A stretch of DNA of 64,000 nt, taken from positions 36,910-100,909 of the forward strand of contig NZ_RAPQ01000015.1 of assembly GCF_003610555.1 (NCBI RefSeq), written 5' to 3'. Source of the stretch: Marinifilum flexuosum (GTDB taxonomy: Bacteria; Bacteroidota; Bacteroidia; Bacteroidales; Marinifilaceae). Below are positions 27,485-36,292 of the stretch, piece by piece; position 1 is the first letter of the stretch; each line of letters starts with the position of its first letter. The notes below the pieces were generated by a model that worked only from the letters and a program-made list of their open reading frames with translations, was not told the origin of the DNA and searched no databases. The position numbers were made by a program, and so were the translations under genes.

Positions 27485-28021
27485 ATGTATAAACATTTCC
27501 CTATCCTTAACAGTAAAAGACTGATTATTCGCGAGATGAAATCTACAGATGTAGACATTGTCTTTAAATTTAATTCTTCGAAAGATTGTTTAAAATACAT
27601 TATTAGGGAACCATTTCAATCAAAAATTAAGGCAATCGAAAAATTAAATTTCTTTTTAGAGGCCAATAAGAAAAAAACTGCCTATTGGTGGGTGTTTACT
27701 TTAAAAGAAACCGGCGAAGATATTGGATATGGTGGATTATTTGACATCTCAAAAGAACACAACAGAGCCGAAATTGGTTATGGAATCATGCAAAAACATT
27801 GGAATAAAGGATTTATGTCCGAAATTATTGATGAAATCATCCATTTTGGAAAATCATCATTATCATTACACAAAATTTATGCTTACATCTTAGATGGAAA
27901 TCAGGCATCAATACAATTATTGGAAAAGCGTAGTTTCGAAAAAGAAGCGCACTTAAAAGAACATTCTTTCACCAACGGAAAATATTGGGATGAAACAATT
28001 TACAGTCTAATCAACAAGTAA
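27485..28021 (+). CDS. GNAT family N-acetyltransferase
   Basis: The open frame reaches back to 27353, but the ATG at 27485 (MYKHFPILNSKRLIIREMKSTDVD) starts at the usual point for RimJ-type GNAT proteins and gives 178 residues. The fold signatures are the LNSKRLIIREM strand, GGLFDISKEHNRAEIGYGIMQKHWNKGFMSEII (acetyl-CoA loop region), LHKIYAYILDGNQASIQLLEKRSFEKE. This resembles RimJ/RimL enzymes that acetylate N-termini or small amines. Substrate unknown. It is 14 bases from the MtfA-like gene, so they may be co-transcribed. Confidence 0.85.
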   Translation: MYKHFPILNSKRLIIREMKSTDVDIVFKFNSSKDCLKYIIREPFQSKIKAIEKLNFFLEANKKKTAYWWVFTLKETGEDIGYGGLFDISKEHNRAEIGYGIMQKHWNKGFMSEIIDEIIHFGKSSLSLHKIYAYILDGNQASIQLLEKRSFEKEAHLKEHSFTNGKYWDETIYSLINK

Positions 28022-28035
28022 GAATATCATATTTC

Positions 28036-28914
28036 ATGAAGTACATTGCAATCCTCTCTATAGGCATATTAGCCTATCTATTGTTTAAAAAATTATGGTC
28101 CAATAAAAACTGGATATCACCAAAAAAACCTTTCCCAGGCAATTGGAGAAATATTCTAATCCAAAAAGTCAGTTTCTACAATAGCCTAACAGCTGAAGAA
28201 AAAACCAGATTCGAGTATAAGGTTCAAGAATTCTTATTGAATTGTAGAATTACCGGAATTCACACCGAGGTAGATGATACTGATAGGGTTTTGGTTGCTG
28301 CCAGTGCAATTATTCCTGTTTTTGAATTTCCCAATTGGAAATACACCAATCTGTTTGAGGTGCTGCTCTACCCCAACAGCTTTAACGACAAATTTGAAAC
28401 ACAAGCTGAAGATGCCAGAATTTTAGGCATGGTAGGCACAGGTTATATGGAAGGCAAAATGATTCTTTCGAAACCTGCTTTATTGCACGGTTTCTCAAAC
28501 GAATCGGATAAGAAAAATACAGCCATCCATGAGTTTGTACACCTTATTGATAAAATGGACGGTAAGATAGATGGCCTTCCTTCCATATTGATGGAAAAGC
28601 AGTACTCTATTCCCTGGCTGGACTTAATCAGTAAGAAAATTGAAGAAATCTACGAAGAAAAATCAGATATCAACCCTTATGGAGCAACCAACAAAGCAGA
28701 GTTTTTTGCAGTAATCAGTGAGTACTTTTTCGAAAGACCAAAGCTATTGGCCAATGCTCATCCGGAACTATATCAATTGCTGGAAGAGATTTTCAACCAG
28801 AATATGTCACAAAGAAAATTGCTTCGCGCCAAACATAGCATCAGCAGAAACAGTCCTTGCCCATGCGGAAGCGGGTTGAAATTTAAGAAATGCTGCGGTA
28901 AACAGCATTATTAA
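28036..28914 (+). CDS. MtfA-like zinc peptidase with SEC-C tail
   Basis: A 292-residue protein. One membrane helix at residues 3-19 precedes a domain with HEFVH (165-169) and a downstream EFFAVISEYFFE that together match the gluzincin MtfA (M90 family). The N-terminal part contains VLVAASAIIPVFEFPNW, typical of MtfA. At the C-terminus, NSPCPCGSGLKFKKCCG (about 274-290) is a SEC-C zinc-binding motif, normally found in SecA and other export-linked proteins. The MtfA of Escherichia lacks this tail and is soluble. The combination suggests a membrane-associated protease with a zinc-ribbon for protein binding. It precedes the symporter by 15 bases. Confidence 0.85.
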   Translation: MKYIAILSIGILAYLLFKKLWSNKNWISPKKPFPGNWRNILIQKVSFYNSLTAEEKTRFEYKVQEFLLNCRITGIHTEVDDTDRVLVAASAIIPVFEFPNWKYTNLFEVLLYPNSFNDKFETQAEDARILGMVGTGYMEGKMILSKPALLHGFSNESDKKNTAIHEFVHLIDKMDGKIDGLPSILMEKQYSIPWLDLISKKIEEIYEEKSDINPYGATNKAEFFAVISEYFFERPKLLANAHPELYQLLEEIFNQNMSQRKLLRAKHSISRNSPCPCGSGLKFKKCCGKQHY

Positions 28915-28929
28915 TTATAAAATTCAAAA

Positions 28930-30387
28930 ATGAATCAACTTCAAAATATTTCAATACTTCTATTAATTGCTTATTTCGCAGGAATCATGTTTATTGTTTT
29001 GCGATCAAAAGCTAGTAAAAACACCGAAGATTATTTTTTAGCCGGACGTCAACTGCCTTTTTGGGCATTGGCCATCACCTTTATCGCATCCTGGTGGGGA
29101 GGCGGTTCTTCTATCGATTTGGTAGATCATGGATTCAACCAGGGACTTTCCTCCTTCTGGATTTATGGAATGCCTGTACTATTTTCCACTTTCCTGATGT
29201 ACCTTTTCTCAAAAGCCATTCGTAAAATTGGTACCATTACACAGCCACAAATCATGGAAATGCGCTACAACAAAACTGTAGCCTTGCTCCTCTCCATTCT
29301 CATTTTAATCTTTATGATTTTGGGTGTAGCCACACAGGCTGTTGTAATTGGCAATTTCTTTCAGTCCTTTTTCGATGTAGATTATAAGATTGCAGCATTA
29401 ATAGGAACTGGTATTGTTGTGCTTTATTCTTTCTTTGGCGGATTCAAGGGTGTTGTAGTAACCGACATCATTCAATTTGTATTCCTATTAATGGCAGCCA
29501 TTGTGCTTTTCATATTTGCGTACAATCATTCGGGTGGATTCGAAAAAGTGCAGGAAATCGCGTTAAGCAGAAATAAACCTGAGTTCTTTTCCTTCTTTCA
29601 TAACCTCTCCAACAATTTTGTTTTCATCATCACTTTTGGCTGTTCATGGATGATACAGGCCAATATTTGGCAGAGAATATCAGCTGCAAAACAACCTACC
29701 GACGCCAAGAAAATGATGGGTTTGGCATTCATTGTATTTATACCTCTATATTTAATGGTAACCCTAACCGGTATGCTTAGCCTAGGTATATATGAATCAG
29801 TACCCGAAGGAGGAATTGTGCCTGCTATTATTCAAGATTATATGCCAATGGGATTGGCAGCATTGCTATTTGTAGGGCTTTGCTCAGCCATCATGTCAAC
29901 CATGGATTCCATGATCAATACAGGAGCCTTAGTTTTGAGTGTAGATGTTTTTAAGAATCGATTCAAGCCAACAGCCAAAAACCATGAAATGGTGTGGGTA
30001 GGAAAAATTGCCACTCTAATTATTGCAATACTTGGATTGTTTATTGCCATAGAAATTCGCTCTATCCTAAAAATCACCTGGATTGGTTCCGATTTTCTGG
30101 CAACAGGAGCTTTTGTACCATTGGTATTGGCCTTTATCTGGAAAAAAGGAAATTCCTTAGCAGCAACCTTATCCATTATCTTTGGATTACTGTTTTCAAG
30201 TTATAATTTGTTGGTGGCATTAGGTGTAAACTTACCAACTGCCTGGGAAATTGCCTCTGTACAACAAGCGGCTTATGGAATGATTGGTTCAGCTTTGATT
30301 TTTATTATCGTGAGTCTTTCAACCAAAGTGGAACAAGAAAAAGCAGAAAACTTTATTAAAAAGGCAGGAATGCTCGAAAAGCAATAA
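28930..30387 (+). CDS. Sodium:solute symporter (SSS family)
   Basis: A 485-residue polytopic membrane protein with about 13 hydrophobic segments. The opening NTEDYFLAGRQLPFWALAITFIASWWGGGSSID is the family signature (core helix TM1), and QANIWQRISAAKQP and LLFVGLCSAIMSTMDSMIN match the conserved sodium-site helix. SSS carriers import sugars, amino acids or organic acids with Na+. The substrate is not readable. It is last in a probable operon with the GNAT and MtfA-like genes. Confidence 0.9.
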   Translation: MNQLQNISILLLIAYFAGIMFIVLRSKASKNTEDYFLAGRQLPFWALAITFIASWWGGGSSIDLVDHGFNQGLSSFWIYGMPVLFSTFLMYLFSKAIRKIGTITQPQIMEMRYNKTVALLLSILILIFMILGVATQAVVIGNFFQSFFDVDYKIAALIGTGIVVLYSFFGGFKGVVVTDIIQFVFLLMAAIVLFIFAYNHSGGFEKVQEIALSRNKPEFFSFFHNLSNNFVFIITFGCSWMIQANIWQRISAAKQPTDAKKMMGLAFIVFIPLYLMVTLTGMLSLGIYESVPEGGIVPAIIQDYMPMGLAALLFVGLCSAIMSTMDSMINTGALVLSVDVFKNRFKPTAKNHEMVWVGKIATLIIAILGLFIAIEIRSILKITWIGSDFLATGAFVPLVLAFIWKKGNSLAATLSIIFGLLFSSYNLLVALGVNLPTAWEIASVQQAAYGMIGSALIFIIVSLSTKVEQEKAENFIKKAGMLEKQ

Positions 30388-30487
30388 AAATCTATAGGGT
30401 TCATATGTTTATAGCATAAGTAAATTTAGAGCAATACAAGCCCGATGGGGTCGAATTATAGAATGCATTTGGATACTAGAAACATGT

Positions 30488-30502
30488 AATCCCTTCGGGA
30501 TT
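30488..30502. other. Short hairpin upstream of the DUF192 gene
   Basis: AATCCC and GGGATT with a three-base loop, in a 140-base spacer after the symporter. No T-run, so not a convincing terminator; possibly a remnant of a dispersed repeat. Confidence 0.3.
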
Positions 30503-30528
30503 AAGATAAATAAATACTGTAGTAACAC

Positions 30529-31089
30529 ATGAAACAAGCAAACAAAAAAAATAGGAAAAGAAAATCATCAAAAAGGAAAACCTCATTATTCCAAATCATT
30601 GCTCTTATTACAATAGGTATCGCATTGATTTTCTTGGCAGCTCAGCCAAACTTTTCCAAACGATCTGCAAAAAAAGACAGTCAGAAATTGGAAATTCCTT
30701 TCACAAAAGAAGGTGAACTATCTTTTATTAGTAAGCAGAACAACTCAACAATCAAAACCATAGATATTGAAATTGCGGAAGGTTTAGCCGAAACGGCCCA
30801 AGGTTTAATGTACCGATATTCTATGAGTGATCAACAAGGAATGTTGTTTATTATGGATATTGAAAAAACACAGGATTTCTGGATGAAAGAAACCTATATT
30901 TCTTTGGATATCATCTATGTGAACAGCAATTTTGAAATTGTACGAATTCATGAACGCGCCGTGCCTTTATCGGAACAGAATATTCCATCTATTAAAAAGG
31001 CAAAATATGTAGTTGAGGTGATTGGTGGATTTTGCGACAAATTTGATATTGAGGAAGGTGATATAATGAATTTCAAACGAACTCAATAA
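30529..31089 (+). CDS. DUF192 family protein, membrane-anchored
   Basis: A 186-residue protein: a very basic N-terminus (KKNRKRKSSKRK), one membrane helix (about 23-40, FQIIALITIGIALIFLAA), and then a DUF192 domain. The domain shows the family pattern AETAQGLMYRYSMSDQQGMLFIMD, FWMKETYISLDIIYV and YVVEVIGGFCDKF. DUF192 proteins are small beta proteins of unknown biochemical role, seen in membranes or the periplasm. Single-gene unit with its own terminator downstream. Confidence 0.9.
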   Translation: MKQANKKNRKRKSSKRKTSLFQIIALITIGIALIFLAAQPNFSKRSAKKDSQKLEIPFTKEGELSFISKQNNSTIKTIDIEIAEGLAETAQGLMYRYSMSDQQGMLFIMDIEKTQDFWMKETYISLDIIYVNSNFEIVRIHERAVPLSEQNIPSIKKAKYVVEVIGGFCDKFDIEEGDIMNFKRTQ

Positions 31090-31157
31090 TCTTCGAAAAA
31101 AATCCCGATTATTCTGTCAAATCTATTATTTACAGTATAAAACCTCAGGAAATAAAG

Positions 31158-31193
31158 ATAGAGCCCAGTAAAAGACTCGGCTCTATTTTTTTT
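31158..31193 (+). terminator. Rho-independent terminator
   Basis: ATAGAGCC and GGCTCTAT pair as an eight-base stem, followed by eight T. It lies about 70 bases beyond the DUF192 stop. Confidence 0.85.
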
Positions 31194-31340
31194 ATAATCC
31201 ATCCGATACTTAAGAATAAGTACATGCTTACTAATATTTATTTACACCCATTCCATTTTGTTTAGTTTAATCTTTTAAATACATTGTGATCTTAATCAAA
31301 AATATGGATTACTAGAAACAATAACAGACTAACCATCTAA

Positions 31341-32978
31341 ATGAAAAACCTAAATTTATTCCTGTTGCTAGTTTTATTGTCACTGGCAAATAACTCATTC
31401 TCTCAACAACAAGTAGGACTACATTACGACATCAACGGACAAGCGATTCATGGATACCTTGATCCTTTAAGTTATGCTCCTGAAAAAAAATTAAGCAAAG
31501 TTCATTATTCGGACTCTTATGAAATGGGACATTATTATGACTCAATAGGCAATAAAGTAGAAGGCTTTATCAAGTTTGAAAACAAGAAAATCTACTTCAA
31601 GGAAAACATGTCTCTGGGCAGAAAAAAACTAACACCCGACTTGGTAAAAAATTTCGTAATTGGTGTAGATTCCTTTTTTGTAGTTTCCAATTACTATTGG
31701 CGTGGCAAATTAAAAACCAAACCACAATTTGTTCAATTTATTACAGAGTTCGATGGAAATACATATGCTAAACTATATCAATTCAAATCAAGTTTTGAAT
31801 TTGACTTATTTGACAATAATGGAATTCAAGAAATTTTCCTGATCAAAGAAAAAGATAAAATGATTTGGGATGAATTCCCTAGAAACCGTGACAGATTCAA
31901 GAGTAAAGCCCTTCAATATTTCGGACATATCCCCTACCTCAAGAAAAAAATCCAAGTTGACAAATACAAATTCGAAAACACAATTTCGTTAATAAAATAT
32001 GCTGAATACAGAAGTAAAGCAAAAAATTTTCAACCCGTTCTCTATGATGAATTCTGGACAGAAACTTATAGTACAGAAAAAGCAAAGTATCATGCCTACA
32101 TAAGTCAGCAAAACGATTCAATCTGGATATTTGATTACTTCAAAAACGAAGTGAAATTATACACTGCACATTTTAGTTCATTTTATCCCAATGTAAAAGA
32201 TGGAGAGTTAATAGCTTATAATATTGATGGGACGGTAAGACAAAGAATTTTCTATAAAAACAACAAGCTAAAAAAAGTTAAGAACTACAAGCAAAATGGA
32301 TCACTGCTTAATTGTTATCAATGCAAATTCTTAAAAAAAGACAGCTTAAATCCATGGGTAAAAACCATTACATATGATTCTTTAGTAAATGCGAGTGGCA
32401 ATAATATTCTAAAAGAAAAAACTAATGGGAGCATTCAAATAACAGATCAATATAGAAATTTAAAATACAATCAAATATATAGGGATAATCAATTGGTGTC
32501 ATCGTACAGAATAGAAAACAAGGATACAATTTATCAAATTACAGATCCCAATTATAAATTTAGAATTAAAAAACTGCAGACCAACTTAGATTATATTTTA
32601 TCAGATAATAACTGCGATGAAGCCATAAGTATGAACGCTCAGGGAATTATTCTGGCATTAATTCGAATCAATAAAAAAGGCCATATGGTGGATTGTAAAA
32701 TTTTAAATAAAATCCATCCGCAATTAGATAGTATGATACATGAGTTTTTATTAGGAGATGAATCAATACCAAATATGACTCTCAATAAATTTAAACCTTA
32801 TAAGCATAACAAAAAGAAACAGTTTTGTGAGTTTATTTTACCATTCGAATTTAGCATTCTTCGATTTTACAGAAAACCTACACGTTATTATTTCAATCAT
32901 TTTAACCACTTTAATCATTTTAACACAGGACCTAAATTCACACCGCCACCAACTCCAACATTCAATAATAGATTTTAA
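31341..32978 (+). CDS. Secreted protein with TonB-C-like C-terminal region and FNH tail
   Basis: A 545-residue exported protein (signal MKNLNLFLLLVLLSLANNSFSQ). Residues 25-420 are beta-rich with MORN-like short strands (for example DGELIAYNIDGTVRQRIFYKNNKLKKVKNYKQNG). Residues about 440-510 (ILALIRINKKGHMVDCKILNKIHPQLDSMIHEFLL) resemble the closing domain of TonB-type energy transducers, though no TonB transmembrane anchor is present. The protein then ends with the short tandem NHFNHFNHFN. I do not recognise the family. It is followed closely by the DUF4139 gene. Confidence 0.65.
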   Translation: MKNLNLFLLLVLLSLANNSFSQQQVGLHYDINGQAIHGYLDPLSYAPEKKLSKVHYSDSYEMGHYYDSIGNKVEGFIKFENKKIYFKENMSLGRKKLTPDLVKNFVIGVDSFFVVSNYYWRGKLKTKPQFVQFITEFDGNTYAKLYQFKSSFEFDLFDNNGIQEIFLIKEKDKMIWDEFPRNRDRFKSKALQYFGHIPYLKKKIQVDKYKFENTISLIKYAEYRSKAKNFQPVLYDEFWTETYSTEKAKYHAYISQQNDSIWIFDYFKNEVKLYTAHFSSFYPNVKDGELIAYNIDGTVRQRIFYKNNKLKKVKNYKQNGSLLNCYQCKFLKKDSLNPWVKTITYDSLVNASGNNILKEKTNGSIQITDQYRNLKYNQIYRDNQLVSSYRIENKDTIYQITDPNYKFRIKKLQTNLDYILSDNNCDEAISMNAQGIILALIRINKKGHMVDCKILNKIHPQLDSMIHEFLLGDESIPNMTLNKFKPYKHNKKKQFCEFILPFEFSILRFYRKPTRYYFNHFNHFNHFNTGPKFTPPPTPTFNNRF

Positions 32979-33046
32979 TTCGATATTTTTTCAAATTCTT
33001 TTATGGAATTCCTGATAGGATTGCATCCTTCAAGAAAACTTATATT

Positions 33047-34960
33047 ATGAGAACAATCAGCATTTTAATTTTCAGTCTGATTTTCAGCAATCTGTTTGCT
33101 CAGGAAATCGCAGAACAAGAAGTAATAAGTGAAGTGAAGGAAGCCACCGTTTTTCTTGATGGTGCCCAGGTTCATCGTAACAAGGATGTAAAACTTGCCA
33201 AAGGCAAAACACTGATCAAGTTTGTGAACCTCTCCCCTTTTATCGATGCCAAAAGCATTCAATTCAAAGCCAAAGGAGAGTTAACCGTTTTATCGGTAAA
33301 CCACCAGCTGAATCACCTTAGCAAGTCGAAAAAATCAGAAGAATTAAAGTCTTTGCAAGAAAATCTGGAACAAATACGCTTAAAGATTGAATTGGAGAAT
33401 GCACACTTATCGGTAATTGGTGAAGAACTTGATTTTTTGAAAGACAATCGAGAAATCGGTGGCAAAAATGAGCAAGTATCATTAAGCAATTTGCAACAAA
33501 CTGCCGATTATTACAGCAAGAAACTTACTTCGCTGAAGTTAAAGCAAATCGAAAGAAGAAATACTTTACGTGATCTTCACAAAAAGAAACTCGATATTGA
33601 AAATCAGATGCGCAATTTGAGTAGCGAAAAGGAATATCCTACAGGTGAAGTGCTGATAAAGGTAGATGCAAAAGTAGCCAAGTCTTTTCCTATGGAACTA
33701 AGCTATTTGGTGAACAATGCAGGATGGTTTCCAACTTACGATATCAGGGCCAATAATATTAACGAACCAATTGAGCTAGTATACAAAGCCAATGTAACCC
33801 AAAATACTCGCGTTGACTGGAAAAATGTAAAGTTGACCTTCTCCTCTGCCGATCCAAACACTTCGGGTGTTGCGCCTAAGTTGATTACCTATTACCTGGA
33901 TTATTACAGCAAACCGCCCGTGTACAGCATCAGTTCAAACCTTATAACAGGTAAGGTAATTGCTCAAGAAGATGGTTTGGGATTGCCAGGTGTAAGTGTA
34001 ATTGTTAGAGGAACTACCATTGGTACAAGTACCGATTTCGATGGAAATTACTCCATTACCATCCCCAACAATGCCAACCATTTGGAGTATTCATTTGTTG
34101 GTATGAATACTCAAACTCTTCCAATTACAGGTTCTACAATGAACGTATCACTTGAATCATCATCTGTAGGTTTAGATGAAGTGGTAGTAACAGCTTTCGG
34201 CGTATCAGATGAATTAGAAATGGAAGACTATGACAAACCCAACTTTCCTGATTTGCAAGGACAAGTTGCAGGCGTATCGATTAAACGGGCTCCAATATTA
34301 AAAAAACACGAAATGAGGAGCATTCCCATTTCGGTTGACCAGGTAGAAAGCAAAACCTCTGTTAGTTTCCAAATCAAGCGTGCCTATTCCATTAAATCGG
34401 GTAATGCCAATTTTGCCATTAATATGGCTGAGTACGAAATCCCTGCCGTTTACGAATACTATTGCATTCCTAAAATCGACAAGAATGCATTCCTTTTGGC
34501 TAATATCATGGATTGGGAAAAATACAACCTGCTCGATGGTGAAGCCAATGTATTTTTCGAGGATACTTACATTGGGAAAAGTCTTTTAGATCTGCGAAAA
34601 GCAAATGATACATTGCAGATATCCTTAGGAATTGACAAACAAGTGAGTGTGAACAGAGAAAAAGTAAAGGATTTTTCGTCGAAAAAAATATTGGCCAAAA
34701 AGAAAGAGGAAACCATTGCCTGGAAATGCACGGTGAAGAACAACAAGAATCAGAAAATTAAGCTGGTACTTATGGATCAGGTTCCTGTTTCCTCGATTTC
34801 GGATATCGAAATTAACATTCTAAACCTTAGCAATGCCAAACACAATAAGGAAACAGGTGAAATTAAGTGGCTGTTCGATCTGGATCCAGGGAACAATAAG
34901 GAAGTAGAACTATGGTATTCAGTGAAATATCCGAAATATCGCAATTTAGTGGTCGAGTAA
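33047..34960 (+). CDS. DUF4139 (mucoidy inhibitor-like) protein with inserted SusC-type domain
   Basis: A 637-residue exported protein (signal to about FAQE). Residues 25-130 match the N-terminal DUF4140 pattern (EATVFLDGAQVHRNKDVKLAKGKTLIKFVNLSPFIDAKSIQ), 90-200 is coiled coil, and 205-290 and 440-635 are DUF4139 (SYLVNNAGWFPTYDIRANN; WKCTVKNNKNQKIKLVLMDQVPVS). Between the two DUF4139 halves sits a CarboxypepD_reg-like domain plus part of a TonB-receptor N-terminal extension (LITGKVIAQEDGLGLPGVSVIVRGTTIGTSTDFDGNYSIT...LDEVVVTAFG, then LQGQVAGVSIKRA). This insertion is the notable point. It is likely periplasmic or outer-membrane associated. Confidence 0.85.
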   Translation: MRTISILIFSLIFSNLFAQEIAEQEVISEVKEATVFLDGAQVHRNKDVKLAKGKTLIKFVNLSPFIDAKSIQFKAKGELTVLSVNHQLNHLSKSKKSEELKSLQENLEQIRLKIELENAHLSVIGEELDFLKDNREIGGKNEQVSLSNLQQTADYYSKKLTSLKLKQIERRNTLRDLHKKKLDIENQMRNLSSEKEYPTGEVLIKVDAKVAKSFPMELSYLVNNAGWFPTYDIRANNINEPIELVYKANVTQNTRVDWKNVKLTFSSADPNTSGVAPKLITYYLDYYSKPPVYSISSNLITGKVIAQEDGLGLPGVSVIVRGTTIGTSTDFDGNYSITIPNNANHLEYSFVGMNTQTLPITGSTMNVSLESSSVGLDEVVVTAFGVSDELEMEDYDKPNFPDLQGQVAGVSIKRAPILKKHEMRSIPISVDQVESKTSVSFQIKRAYSIKSGNANFAINMAEYEIPAVYEYYCIPKIDKNAFLLANIMDWEKYNLLDGEANVFFEDTYIGKSLLDLRKANDTLQISLGIDKQVSVNREKVKDFSSKKILAKKKEETIAWKCTVKNNKNQKIKLVLMDQVPVSSISDIEINILNLSNAKHNKETGEIKWLFDLDPGNNKEVELWYSVKYPKYRNLVVE

Positions 34961-35036
34961 AACCTGCTAAGTTTAAAAATAGTTCAAGCATCTTCAAGAT
35001 GCCAAACAAGTACACATCAAAAAACAATATTCCCAT

Positions 35037-35897
35037 ATGAAACACATTAGATTAACTCTAATTATACTACTCGCATTTAATGCCTTGTCAGCTCAAAAGA
35101 AAATTGAAATTCCAGAAACCTCAGCAGTTAACTGGTTTGTAAAACGTTTACCCGAGCAACTAGAGCGATTTCATTTTAAAGATCTGAAAAGCTCTAAAGA
35201 TTCCTTGAACATTAGAATTTGGAAAAGACATGAAATATTCAACCTGAGCTGTAACAACACGTTTTCCTCCGAATTTATAATACGAACAGGAGGAACTGAT
35301 TTTGTATCTACTTCCCACAAATTCGGAGAAGATATCTCAAAAGCATTATTGACATCTTTTGATGCCAACAACATGCACAAGTTAAAAGATGATAGTTTTA
35401 GAGGCATAGATGGTAGTTTTATATACATCGAAATTGCCACAAAAAATAAATACAAAGTTGTTAGCTACTGGTCGCCAAGTTCAGACAGAAGCGAAGATTG
35501 TAAATCTCTTTTACAATTTCTTGATGACATGCATCAGGCTGTAAACTCTAAAGAGTTGTATAATACTTTTTTGAACTCACTTCCTGTTGGTGGATACAGT
35601 TGGGGAATGTCATCGCTTAGGATTGAACGATTCCTGGATGATAAAGCCGAAAAGACTGATTTTTATGTGATGGCCGAAAGGAAAATCAAAAGAAAATTGA
35701 ATATTGGCAAGAAAACGGATCATTGGAAATATCCTGCATTGATTATCAATCACAAGCCTGCTAAATTTGATGAACTAAACAAATACACCAAAGAGGATGT
35801 TGTAAAATTTGAAATCTTAAAACCAAACAATCCACAAACATCTCTTTACGGAACCAATGGCGCCAGAGGAGTCATTAGAGTTGAAACCAAACAATAG
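35037..35897 (+). CDS. Secreted protein ending in a TonB-plug-like motif
   Basis: A 286-residue exported protein (signal MKHIRLTLIILLAFNALSAQ). Most of it is unrecognised. The C-terminus reads FEILKPNNPQTSLYGTNGARGVIRVETK, which closely resembles the plug-domain strand of SusC-type receptors, where the motif is YG.RGA.GVI.ITTK. Whether it is a stray plug remnant or a functional unit cannot be told. It follows the DUF4139 gene by 76 bases, which itself carries a SusC-like segment, so the two may work with the same outer-membrane machinery. Confidence 0.65.
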   Translation: MKHIRLTLIILLAFNALSAQKKIEIPETSAVNWFVKRLPEQLERFHFKDLKSSKDSLNIRIWKRHEIFNLSCNNTFSSEFIIRTGGTDFVSTSHKFGEDISKALLTSFDANNMHKLKDDSFRGIDGSFIYIEIATKNKYKVVSYWSPSSDRSEDCKSLLQFLDDMHQAVNSKELYNTFLNSLPVGGYSWGMSSLRIERFLDDKAEKTDFYVMAERKIKRKLNIGKKTDHWKYPALIINHKPAKFDELNKYTKEDVVKFEILKPNNPQTSLYGTNGARGVIRVETKQ

Positions 35898-35942
35898 CAA
35901 GCTATGCAATTCTAAAAGCATTAAAACGATATTTACAAAAAG

Positions 35943-35963
35943 AGCCAAGGCAATACCTTGGCT
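35943..35963 (+). terminator. Hairpin after the 286-residue gene
   Basis: AGCCAAGG and CCTTGGCT form an eight-pair stem with a five-base loop. Only two T follow, so termination strength is doubtful. Confidence 0.5.
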
Positions 35964-36097
35964 TTACTATTGTATAAATAGCTCAATTATCTTCATATTG
36001 AATAATAGTATAGAAATAATTCATCACAAAAAAAGACACGTATAAACAGTGTCTCTTATGCGCCATGTGTATGAACTGGCTGATTATTTTATCTAAA

Positions 36098-36247
36098 CTA
36101 ATTCGAGAACATTTTTACCAGCCATAAAATTAGATACAGACCAATTCCCACTCCAAAAAGCAAAACCGATACTACAAATGCAACTCTTATAAACGACACA
36201 TCCCAGCCTAATTTCCCACTGAGCCATTCTGATACTCCTAAAATCAT
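36098..36247 (-). CDS. Small PspC-domain protein
   Basis: A 49-residue ORF. It reads ILGVSEWLSGKLGWDVSFIR, then VAFVVSVLLFGVGIGLYLIL and WLVKM. This is the core of a PspC domain (GVSEWLSGKLGWDVSFIRVAF corresponds to the GvcaGlae..g.d.tlvRl.f pattern; GIGLYLILWL corresponds to g.g...Y.ilwl). PspC proteins sit in the membrane and take part in the phage-shock or envelope-stress response. This one is about the size of the bare domain. It is flanked by the histidine kinase gene, whose stop lies 46 bases upstream; transcriptional linkage is possible. Confidence 0.75.
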   Translation of the reverse strand: MILGVSEWLSGKLGWDVSFIRVAFVVSVLLFGVGIGLYLILWLVKMFSN

Positions 36248-36292
36248 ATTTCTTACTTTTTATATTTTTTACCCAAGTTACAATTTTTATTT

